Positions 6,276 to 16,835 of a stretch of 16,835 nucleotides of DNA are shown piece after piece. Each line of letters begins with the position of its first letter. Position 1 is the stretch's first letter. The translations under genes were made by a program, and so were the position numbers. This stretch comes from DASYPQ01 sp046155895 (lineage in GTDB: Bacteria; Planctomycetota; UBA1135; GCA-002686595): assembly GCA_046155895.1 (NCBI GenBank), contig JBJXFB010000020.1:1-16835 (forward strand). The letters run 5' to 3'. The notes beneath the pieces were generated by a model that had not been told where the DNA came from, searched no databases, and worked only from the letters and a program-made list of their open reading frames with translations.

Positions 6276-7361
6276 ATGCAGAGCACCTGGATCGCGCAGG
6301 TTTCGTGCCTTCTGGCCGCCGGGTCGGCTCTGCAGGATCCGCCGCCGGCTGCCGCGACGACCGCCGCCGTGGACGCGCGCTGGGTGGTCTACGAGGGTGC
6401 GGCAGGCCCCGGTCGAGGGAAGCACGTCGTGCTCGTCGCGGGCGACGAGGAGTACCGCTCCGAGGAGGCGCTGCCGCAGCTCGGGCGGATCCTGGCGCAG
6501 CACCACGGGTTCCGGAGCACGGTGCTGTTCGCGCAGGACCCGAAGACCGGCCTGATCGATCCCGAAGAGCGGGAGCACATCCCCGGGCTCGAGGCGCTCG
6601 ACTCGGCCGACCTGCTCGTGCTGTTCACGCGCTTCCGCCGGTTGCCCGACGAGGACATGCGTCACATCGTCGACTACGTCGAATCGGGCAAGCCCGTGCT
6701 CGGCATCCGCACGGCGACGCACGCGTTCGCCTACGACAAGGACTCCAAGAGCCCGTACGCGCGCTGGTCGTGGGACAGCACCGAGTGGCCGGGCGGTTTC
6801 GGGCGGCAGGTCCTGGGCGAGACCTGGGTCAGCCACTACGGCCAGCACGGCTCCGAGAGCACGCGCGGCGTGATCAGGGAGTCCGCGCGCGAGCACCCGA
6901 TCCTGCGCGGCGTCGAGGACGTGTGGGGCACGACCGACGTGTACGGCATCCGCGAGCTGCCCAAGGACGCCGTCGTCCTGCTCGAAGGCTCGGTCCTCTC
7001 CGGCATGGAGCCGGCGTCCAAGCCCGTCGAGGACGGACGCAACGCTCCGCGCATGCCGATCACGTGGGTGCGCGAGCGCGAGCTCGAGGGCGGCCGGAAG
7101 CAGCGGGTGATCGGCACCACGATCGGAGCCTCGATCGACCTGCGCTCGCACGACCTGCGCCGCCTGCTCGTGAACGCCTGCTACTGGGGCATGGGCCTCG
7201 AGGACAAGATCGGCCCGGCTTCGCGCGCCGACGTGGTCGGGAAGTTCGAGCCGACGACGTTCGGCTTCGGCACGCACGTCCGCGGCGTGCGGCCCGCCGA
7301 CCTGGCTTGGTCGGTGAAGATGCCCGAGGAAGAGGCCGGCGAGCCGCGTCAGCCGCGTTGA
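6276..7361 (+). CDS. Secreted ThuA-domain protein
   Basis: The protein has 361 residues. A signal peptide covers about residues 1-20 (WIAQVSCLLAAGSALQ), followed by a Pro/Ala linker. From residue 49 the sequence follows the ThuA fold, a glutamine-amidotransferase-like sandwich: KHVVLVAGDEEYRSEEALP, then DLLVLFTRFRRLPDEDM, then KPVLGIRTATHAFAY. At the position where amidotransferases carry the catalytic Cys, the elbow reads GIRTATHAF, so it is not an amidotransferase; this is normal for ThuA. Later FGRQVLGETWVSHYGQHG and AREHPILRGVEDVWGTTDVYG are further family markers. ThuA was named from trehalose utilisation; planctomycetes encode many secreted copies near sugar-degradation genes, with activity unproven. 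The ATG at 6276 is preceded by GAGGA 5 nt away. It converges on the giant heme protein gene with 10 bp between stops. Confidence 0.88.
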   Translation: MQSTWIAQVSCLLAAGSALQDPPPAAATTAAVDARWVVYEGAAGPGRGKHVVLVAGDEEYRSEEALPQLGRILAQHHGFRSTVLFAQDPKTGLIDPEEREHIPGLEALDSADLLVLFTRFRRLPDEDMRHIVDYVESGKPVLGIRTATHAFAYDKDSKSPYARWSWDSTEWPGGFGRQVLGETWVSHYGQHGSESTRGVIRESAREHPILRGVEDVWGTTDVYGIRELPKDAVVLLEGSVLSGMEPASKPVEDGRNAPRMPITWVRERELEGGRKQRVIGTTIGASIDLRSHDLRRLLVNACYWGMGLEDKIGPASRADVVGKFEPTTFGFGTHVRGVRPADLAWSVKMPEEEAGEPRQPR

Positions 7362-7371
7362 GGGGCGCGCG

Positions 7372-10300
7372 CTACGGCTTGAGCGACACGAGGTAGGCGA
7401 TCAGGTCGCCGATCTCGTCGCGCTGGAAGGTCGAGAGCAGGCCGCTCGGCATGATCGAGACCGAGGACGTGACGCGCTCCTCGATGTCCTCGACCAGCAG
7501 GTCCTCCGGAGGACCGCCGTACGGGTCGATCTGCACGCGCACGCCGCGCTCGTCCTGCGATACCACGCGGCCGGCGACGATTCGGCCGTCCGTCGTCGAG
7601 AAGATCTGCGCCAGGTACTCGGGCGCGATCTGTCGCGACGGTTCGAGCACGTGCTGGAGGAGCTCGTCGGGAAGGTAGCGCTGCACGACCGCTCGCAGCT
7701 CGGGTCCGGTCGTGCCTCCCTCGGTGCCGATCGCGTGGCAGCGCAGGCACGACGCGGTCTCGAGGACCCGGCGACCGGCGACGGGGTCTCGCTGCGGCAG
7801 TGAGGCCAGATCGGGCAGGAGCTCGGCGACGGTCCAGTTGCGGACGAACGCGCGCGAGGGTGCGCCCGCTGCTGCCGCCTGGGGTGGAGCCGCCTCGTCG
7901 ATCTCGCTGTCGCTGGCGACGACGCGCAGGATCCCGTTCATGCGCATCCAGTGTCCCGGGAACGTGCACACGTACGGGTAGTCGCCCGGCTCCGCCGGTG
8001 CCGTGAACGCCAGCGTCTGCGATTCGCCCGGCAGCAGGAGCCGCGTCGCGTGCAGCACCTCGTCGGAGTCCGGGACGAACGCCTTCGACCACGCGTCGGG
8101 CGAGGCCGACATCCGCTCGGCCGCCATGCCGACTCGCGCCAGGGCGCCGCGCGCCGTGACCACCAGGTTGTGCGGCATGATGTCGACGTTCTGGAACACG
8201 AGCTCGACGCGGCGTCCGGCGACGACGGCGACTTGCGTGCGGTCGTACAGCAGGCTGTCGGGCACGGGCCGGATCACCGCGACTTGCGGGCCGGCTCGCC
8301 GGCGCGCGACGCGCAGCTCACGCGCCAGCGCGGCGTCGAGACCACGCTGCGGATCCGCGAGCTCGTCGGCGAAGGCCAGGACCTCCCGCTCGACTTCGCC
8401 GGCGGCCTGTGCCTGGAGGAGAGCCAGGATGGACTGCGCCAGCTCGCGCTCCGTTTCCTCCGGCCACCGGTCCCCCGGGATCGAGCGGAGCGCGGCGACG
8501 GCCGATCCGCGCAGGTCGGGATCTGCGCATTGCGCCACGAGGGCCCTCACGGCTGCCGCGGCGCGCTCGGGCGACGTCGCCAGCGCCGCGGTCGCGCGTG
8601 CCGCGGCGCGCCTCACTCGCAGGCCAGCACTCGTCAGCTCGAAAGACAGCGATGCGCCGGCTTCCGCGGCCTGTGCCTGGAACACCGTGCGCCGCTCGCC
8701 GTCGAGCACGATCAGGAGCGCGCCGTCGAGGCGGCTTTCGAACTCGTCGTCCGTACGATTCCACAGCACGAGGCGATCGATCGATCGCAGCGCGCCCAGA
8801 TCGACCTCCCACCACGGGTCGGGACGGTCCTCGATCGTGTGCGTCTGTCCCCCGTCAGTCCACGCGCCGCTCGTGTTGCCGTCGATCGCGCGCTCGGGTC
8901 CTCCGCCCCAGTTCGTCGTCGACTGTGTCGCTGTGCCGGTGCGCGCGTGGTTCGTGCCGCCGTGAAGCACTTCGACCTCGGCCAGCGTCAGCGTGCGCTG
9001 CGCGCCGGGCAACTCGACGCGCACGTAGCGGCCCCGCACGGCACCGTCCGTGTCGGCCGGCATCGCCGGAGCGCGCTCGAGCCGAGCGACAACGCGCGGG
9101 AAGAGCTCCTGCGCCGCGCCCGGCGTGTGGACGTGCGGAAGAGCCTCGAGCAGCTCGCACAGCGCCGTGGGCGAGCGCGCCGCCTCGTTCCAGGCCGATT
9201 CCACCGAGCCGCCCAGGTCGATGCCCACCGCGGTGGCGAGGCGGCGCGTCGACGAGCGACGACCTTCCCGCGCCAGCCGCGACAGGGACGGCACGAGCAA
9301 GGGCCTTGGGGAGCCCACCGTGCTCCCCGGGAGCCGGCCGTCGGAGGCTGCGACATCGGCCAGCGCCTGGAAGAGTCCGCCGAGAAGGTGGTCCGTGTGC
9401 CCGCCGTCCTGCGTGTCGGCTCGCTCGATCGCGGCGACGAGCACGCCCGCCGCATCCGTGGCGCGCATCGCCGCCAGACCGCGCGCGGCGCGCACGTACT
9501 CGGAAGTCTCGAGTCCGTACCGCTCGACGAGCTGCTCGAAGATTGCTTCGCTGGGCGGCAGCGTGGCCAGCACGTCCGTGTCGGTCCGCGACAGCACCCA
9601 CGCCAACCCGAGTGGATCCTGGGCGGCGAACGATTCGCCCGACGCGATCGCGGTCCGCCACTGCGACTCGAGCGCGGCCATGGTCTCGGCCAGCGCGTAG
9701 TCGAGGAAGCGGTCCATCGGCTCGCGCAGCACGCGCAGCGCGACCTCGGCCGCTTCGGCGCGCGGGACGAAGCTCAACGCCACGAGCGCCTCGAGGCGTA
9801 CGCGGGCGTGGTCGTCCTCGATGCGCGCGCGCAGCAGCGGCAGCGGATCACCGAGCTCGCGGCGCAGGTGGCGCGCGACACGGGTCGCCGCGGCGCGCGC
9901 TCGCGGCTCGGGCGAGCGCAGGACGCGCTCGAGCAGCGGCCGGTCGACGACCTGGTGTTGCTGCAGCACCCACAGCGCCTCGAGAAGGTCGTGTTCGTGC
10001 TGGGCGTCCGAGTCGTCGAGCCTCTTCACCCAGGCGCGCGCGGCCGCGGCCACCTCGTCCGAGGGGCGCGACGAGAGCTCGATGCGCACGCGGTAGCGCA
10101 CGCGGTCCTCGGGCGACTTCAGCAGCTCCAGCAGCTCGGGGATCGGCCGTCCGGCGATCGCGGCCGGTTTCGAGAGCGCGCGGCCGCGACAGGTGACGCG
10201 GTACACGCGGCCGTGCTTCTGGTCGCGGCTCGGGTCGCGCAGGTGGTGCTGCATGTGCCCGATCAGCGGGTTGTGCCAGTCGAGGAAGTACAGCGCGCCG

Positions 10301-12261
10301 TCGGGCCCGACCTCCAGGTCCACCGGCCGGAAGTTGGCGTTCGAGCTGTGCACGATCGGGTCGCGTTCGACGGCCCCGAACCCCGAATCCTCCTCCCGAA
10401 GCCCGTAGCGGAAGATGCCCTGGAACCCGATCACGTTCGCGATCAGGTAGTCGCCCTGGAATTCGGCCGGGAAGTGCGTGCTCGAGAGGATCTCGGTGCC
10501 GCCCGCCGGCCGGCTGCGCTGCTGGAAGAACGGCTCCGTCCGCGCGTGCTGCCTGGGCGCGGGCAGGAAGCCCGTGATCGGCAGCGCGAAGAAGTTCTCG
10601 TTGCCGGTCCCGTCGGTGATGAAGTCCTGGCCCCAGCGGTCGAACACGTGGCCGTGCGGGTTCAGGAATCCGTACGGCGCATAGCGCTCGACGCGCAGCG
10701 TGCGCGGCTCGAAGCGCCACACGCAACCGTCCTTCTGGCGCACCACGCCGTGGATCGTCTCGATCTGCGAGCGGTGGAAGATGCCCTCCTGGAAGTAGAG
10801 CGCTCCATCGGGCCCCAGGACGAAGCTGTTGGCCGAGTGGTGCGTGTCCGCCGAGGACAGCCCGTGCAGGATGCGCTCGCGTTCGTCGGCCACGCCGTCG
10901 CCGTCCGTGTCGCGCAGGAACAGCAGGTCGGGCGCGTTCGCGACGATCACGCCGCCGTCCCAGAACTCGAAACCGGTCGGGTTCTGCAGATCGGACGCGA
11001 ACGCCTGGCACTTGTCGGCACGCCCGTCGCCGTCGACGTCCTCGAGCACGAGCAGCTTGTCGTGCGCCGGCTGATCGGGCCGCGCGTGCGGGTACGAGGG
11101 CCAGGCCGCGACCCACAGGCGACCGCACGTGTCGAACGACATCTGCACCGGCTTGGCCAGCTCGGGGAAGCGCCCTTCGTCGGCGAAGAGCCCGATGTCG
11201 AGCCCGGGCGCCGGGCTCATGCGGCCGATCGCCTCGAGGCCCGACAGGAAGACGTGCGCGCCTCCCGGTCCCTCGCCCGGCCGGTTCGTGACGACCGGGA
11301 TCAGCGGCGGGACGGGCACGCGCGGCACGCTGCCTTCCGCCGCGCCGCGCGCGATCTCCCAGATGCGCCGGTCGAGGTTGGCGCAGCGCGCGTCGATCGA
11401 CTCGAGCTCGCGCTGCAGCACGTCGAAGTTCGTGACTCCGTCGACGTAGGCGAGCTTCGAGCGCTCGCCGTAGACGTTGTAGCCGTCGGTGACCTGGTAG
11501 CGCTGGAACCACAGTTGGTCCTTCTCGCGCACGAGCGCGAGGATCGCCTGCTCGCGCAGCGTGTCGGGCGCGACGCCGGCCCTGTCCCCCAGCAGCACGC
11601 TCTCGATCACGGCGGTCAGGGCCCGGTGGCCGCGCTCGTTCAAGTGGATGCCGTCGATCGTGTGCGGCGCCGTCGAGGCCTCGTACACGCTCGGCATGCG
11701 CGCGAACAGGTCGACGAAGGGGACGCCCCTCGCGCGCGCCACGTCGGCGATCACGGCCGCGTAGGGCGCGATCCGCGCATTCTCGGCTGCCGAGGCCGGC
11801 AGGAGAGGATCACCCAGATCCTCGCAGGGCACGGGCGAGAAGAGCACGAGCCGGCGCGTCGCGAGCGTTTGGTCGACGTAGCGCTCCAGGTCCGAGCGGA
11901 ATCGTCGCAGCTCCCCGGTTCCGCCGAACGATTCGACGTAGCCGAAGAACGCGAACACGACGCTGGCCTGGATGCGCGCCAGGTGCTCGTCCGGCTCGCC
12001 GAAACCCGCCGTCCGCTGGCGGATCGCCACCTCGTCGCCCGAGAAGCCCAGGTTGCGGAGCGAAAGCCCGAGCTCGGGCAGGCGCAGCTGCAACCGCGCC
12101 TCGAGCTGCCCGTCGTGCTGCAGGCGCTCGGCCAGCGCGTTGCCGACGAGCGCGATCACGTCGCCCGCGCGGAACTCCGCGCGCCCCGGAGACTGGGCGG
12201 GCGCGCCGGCGGCCGGGGAGAGAATGCAGGACGCCGTCAGGAACAGGGCACGCAGCCGCAC
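7372..12261 (-). CDS. Giant secreted PVC-type dehydrogenase with cupredoxin and heme domains
   Basis: The protein has 1629 residues with a signal peptide at about 1-22. In order: a GDSL/SGNH-like domain (about 30-230; GNALAER at 40-46 in place of the usual GDS, DGIH at 203-206); a PVC-type sorbosone-dehydrogenase-like beta-propeller (about 350-690; LEDVDGDGRADKC, LRDTDGDGVADER); HEAT-like helices (about 700-1060); a discoidin/F5-8C-type domain (about 1073-1210; AIDGNTSGAWTDGGQ, PWWEVDLGALRSIDRLVLWN); an azurin-like cupredoxin (about 1330-1450; His1364, Cys1432, His1437, Met1441 as the type I copper set); and a PVC-type cytochrome c (about 1495-1629; CLRCH at 1505-1509, likely Met1604 in SIMPSG). 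The probable role is periplasmic or surface oxidation of a sugar-like substrate with electrons passing to heme. The GTG start at 12261 is chosen from the signal peptide; no Shine-Dalgarno precedes it. It converges with the ThuA gene. Confidence 0.92.
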   Translation of the reverse strand: MRLRALFLTASCILSPAAGAPAQSPGRAEFRAGDVIALVGNALAERLQHDGQLEARLQLRLPELGLSLRNLGFSGDEVAIRQRTAGFGEPDEHLARIQASVVFAFFGYVESFGGTGELRRFRSDLERYVDQTLATRRLVLFSPVPCEDLGDPLLPASAAENARIAPYAAVIADVARARGVPFVDLFARMPSVYEASTAPHTIDGIHLNERGHRALTAVIESVLLGDRAGVAPDTLREQAILALVREKDQLWFQRYQVTDGYNVYGERSKLAYVDGVTNFDVLQRELESIDARCANLDRRIWEIARGAAEGSVPRVPVPPLIPVVTNRPGEGPGGAHVFLSGLEAIGRMSPAPGLDIGLFADEGRFPELAKPVQMSFDTCGRLWVAAWPSYPHARPDQPAHDKLLVLEDVDGDGRADKCQAFASDLQNPTGFEFWDGGVIVANAPDLLFLRDTDGDGVADERERILHGLSSADTHHSANSFVLGPDGALYFQEGIFHRSQIETIHGVVRQKDGCVWRFEPRTLRVERYAPYGFLNPHGHVFDRWGQDFITDGTGNENFFALPITGFLPAPRQHARTEPFFQQRSRPAGGTEILSSTHFPAEFQGDYLIANVIGFQGIFRYGLREEDSGFGAVERDPIVHSSNANFRPVDLEVGPDGALYFLDWHNPLIGHMQHHLRDPSRDQKHGRVYRVTCRGRALSKPAAIAGRPIPELLELLKSPEDRVRYRVRIELSSRPSDEVAAAARAWVKRLDDSDAQHEHDLLEALWVLQQHQVVDRPLLERVLRSPEPRARAAATRVARHLRRELGDPLPLLRARIEDDHARVRLEALVALSFVPRAEAAEVALRVLREPMDRFLDYALAETMAALESQWRTAIASGESFAAQDPLGLAWVLSRTDTDVLATLPPSEAIFEQLVERYGLETSEYVRAARGLAAMRATDAAGVLVAAIERADTQDGGHTDHLLGGLFQALADVAASDGRLPGSTVGSPRPLLVPSLSRLAREGRRSSTRRLATAVGIDLGGSVESAWNEAARSPTALCELLEALPHVHTPGAAQELFPRVVARLERAPAMPADTDGAVRGRYVRVELPGAQRTLTLAEVEVLHGGTNHARTGTATQSTTNWGGGPERAIDGNTSGAWTDGGQTHTIEDRPDPWWEVDLGALRSIDRLVLWNRTDDEFESRLDGALLIVLDGERRTVFQAQAAEAGASLSFELTSAGLRVRRAAARATAALATSPERAAAAVRALVAQCADPDLRGSAVAALRSIPGDRWPEETERELAQSILALLQAQAAGEVEREVLAFADELADPQRGLDAALARELRVARRRAGPQVAVIRPVPDSLLYDRTQVAVVAGRRVELVFQNVDIMPHNLVVTARGALARVGMAAERMSASPDAWSKAFVPDSDEVLHATRLLLPGESQTLAFTAPAEPGDYPYVCTFPGHWMRMNGILRVVASDSEIDEAAPPQAAAAGAPSRAFVRNWTVAELLPDLASLPQRDPVAGRRVLETASCLRCHAIGTEGGTTGPELRAVVQRYLPDELLQHVLEPSRQIAPEYLAQIFSTTDGRIVAGRVVSQDERGVRVQIDPYGGPPEDLLVEDIEERVTSSVSIMPSGLLSTFQRDEIGDLIAYLVSLKP

Positions 12262-12287
12262 CGCGGGAGTCTACCCGCAAGCCTTGC
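12262..12287 (-). promoter_or_regulatory. Possible leaderless promoter with an overlapping palindrome
   Basis: On the minus strand TAGACT (12268-12273) lies 6 nt before the GTG at 12261, the spacing typical of leaderless transcripts, and no Shine-Dalgarno is present. The hexamer is bracketed by GCGGG and CCCGC (12263-12267 and 12274-12278). Just upstream, GCAAG-G-CTTGC (12277-12287) is a perfect 11-bp palindrome in the -35/-10 spacer, a place where a repressor could act. No clear -35 box is seen. Confidence 0.3.
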
Positions 12288-12377
12288 CGGCCAGGGAGGT
12301 CGGGAGAGCGGCGGCAGCGGGCTCGCGCGCGCGGAGCTGGCCCAGGACAGGTCTCCGGAGTACGAGGTGCGCCCGGC

Positions 12378-13379
12378 CTAGACCGACCCCGCACGCCAGC
12401 TCTGGAGGATGTGGATGTAGTTGGCGCGCTCGAACGCGCGCGGATCGGGGCAGCGCTCCAGGCTCATGCTGCCGCGCATCTGGGTCACCGAGACGTACTC
12501 GTGGCTCAACATCCACTCGTGCATCTCGTTCCGGGCGCGGCCCAGCGCCTGCGGGCCGTGCCGCAGCACGGCCGAGACCATCTGCACCGCGTCCGCGCCG
12601 GCCATCACCGCCTTGACGGCATCGAGACCGCCGTGGATTCCGCCGGAGGCCGCCAACGAGCAGCGGACGTTCCCGCGCAGGATCGCGAGCCAGCGCAGGC
12701 GCAGGTTGAGCTCCGAGGGATCCGACAGCCGCAGCGTGCGCAGGACCTCGAGGTTCTCCACGTCGATGTCCGGCTGGTAGAAGCGGTTGAACAGCACCAG
12801 GCCGTCGGCTCCGGCCCGCTCCAGCATCTTGGCGAAGCTGGACAGCGCCGTGTAGAAGGGCGAGAGCTTCACGGCCACGGGGATCGACAGCGAGCCGCAC
12901 ACGGACTCGACCACCTCCACGGCGCGCCGTTCCACGCCGGCGCTCTCGACCTCGGGGTCGGTGACCAGCTCGTAGAGGTTGAGCTCGAGAGCCGAGGCGC
13001 CGGCCTGCTCCATCAGCTTGGCGTACGAGAGCCAGGCGCCCGGCGTCGTGCCGTTGAGCGAGGCGATCACGGGCACCTTCACGGCCGCGCGGATCCGGCG
13101 GATCTGCTCCAGGTACTCCTCCGGCCCCAGGTGGTATTCGCTGGCCTCGGGAAGGTAGGAGCGCGCCTCAGCGTGCGCGTCGGAGTGGGCCTCCCGGTGA
13201 CGGACGTGCGCCAGCGTCTCGCCCTCGATCTGCTCCTCGAACAGCGAGTGCATCACGATCGCGGAGGTCCCGGCATCCTCCAGCCGGCGCACCATGTCGA
13301 GATCGTCGACGAGCGGCGAAGCGCCGCACACCAGCGGATGGGCCAGGCGCAGGCCGAGATACGTGGTGGAGAGATCCAT
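12378..13379 (-). CDS. Dihydroorotate dehydrogenase-like flavoprotein linked to nifJ
   Basis: The protein has 333 residues, cytoplasmic, beginning MDLSTTYLGLRLAHPLVCGA, a pattern shared with class 1 dihydroorotate dehydrogenases. An FMN-binding TIM barrel is supported by VKLSPF (about 170-175, FMN Lys), ASGGIHGGLDAVKAVMAGAD (from about 244) and the following VQMVSA. The orotate-binding and catalytic block NxSCPN is absent: the equivalent strand reads LELNLYELVTDP (131-142). That makes authentic pyrimidine synthesis unlikely. Proteins of this type are annotated as dihydroorotate dehydrogenase-like and commonly follow nifJ; they may be redox partners. The ATG at 13379 is chosen because GAGG lies 6 nt upstream and nifJ stops 8 nt before it. 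The open frame continues upstream out of frame with nifJ, which is not coding. Confidence 0.85.
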   Translation of the reverse strand: MDLSTTYLGLRLAHPLVCGASPLVDDLDMVRRLEDAGTSAIVMHSLFEEQIEGETLAHVRHREAHSDAHAEARSYLPEASEYHLGPEEYLEQIRRIRAAVKVPVIASLNGTTPGAWLSYAKLMEQAGASALELNLYELVTDPEVESAGVERRAVEVVESVCGSLSIPVAVKLSPFYTALSSFAKMLERAGADGLVLFNRFYQPDIDVENLEVLRTLRLSDPSELNLRLRWLAILRGNVRCSLAASGGIHGGLDAVKAVMAGADAVQMVSAVLRHGPQALGRARNEMHEWMLSHEYVSVTQMRGSMSLERCPDPRAFERANYIHILQSWRAGSV

Positions 13380-13387
13380 GGCCACCC

Positions 13388-16835
<3,448 letters not shown>

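Noticed and set aside
12291..12377. Possible terminator after the DHOD-like gene
   Set aside because: GGCCAG and CTGGCC can pair but only across a loop of several dozen bases, with no T-run, so I see no supportable terminator.
7951..12381. A 1476-codon open frame on the plus strand antisense to the giant heme protein gene
   Set aside because: The translation is Arg/Ala/Val/His-rich with no domain pattern, and the opposite strand carries a continuous multi-domain protein. GC-rich third positions remove stop codons in the antisense frame.

Overview
The window is a visibly GC-rich bacterial chromosome segment with very long spurious open frames on both strands. The best taxonomic pointer is the 1629-residue secreted protein at 7372-12261. 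It combines a PVC-type beta-propeller dehydrogenase, HEAT repeats, a cupredoxin and a terminal CxxCH heme domain, an architecture typical of Planctomycetota and Verrucomicrobiota. With the ThuA protein and several signal peptides, I read this as a planctomycete or close relative. This is an inference from gene content; no rRNA or marker gene is present.

Layout. (i) 1-2021, minus strand: a secreted protein resembling a gluzincin peptidase that has lost its zinc ligands (963-2021), a 101-residue winged-helix protein (631-936) and a membrane protein cut by the left edge (1-600). (ii) 2050-3939, plus strand: a secreted alpha/beta hydrolase resembling the conditioned medium factor family, divergent from group (i) with only 28 bp between start codons. 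(iii) 6168-4035, minus strand: a two-gene operon of a PEP-hydrolase-like TIM barrel and a Tm-1-like ATP-binding protein, the two halves of the plant/fungal Tm-1 architecture. (iv) 6276-7361, plus strand: a secreted ThuA-domain protein, divergent from (iii) across a 107-bp gap holding two inverted repeats. (v) 12261-7372, minus strand: the giant heme/copper protein, ending 10 bp from the convergent ThuA gene. (vi) 16835-12378, minus strand: pyruvate:ferredoxin oxidoreductase (nifJ, 5' end outside the window) followed after 8 nt by a dihydroorotate-dehydrogenase-like flavoprotein.

Functionally, nifJ and its flavoprotein partner are cytoplasmic pyruvate oxidation with ferredoxin reduction. The ThuA and PVC-type proteins are predicted to act outside the cytoplasm, probably on carbohydrate-related substrates, with electrons passing to a heme and perhaps a type I copper site. 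The Tm-1/TIM-barrel pair has no settled role in bacteria. No tRNA, rRNA, CRISPR array, insertion sequence or phage gene was seen, and no stretch over 300 bp lacks a gene. Three genes (starts at 936, 2021 and 12261) lack a good Shine-Dalgarno but have a TANNNT hexamer 6-9 nt before the start codon, suggesting leaderless transcripts.
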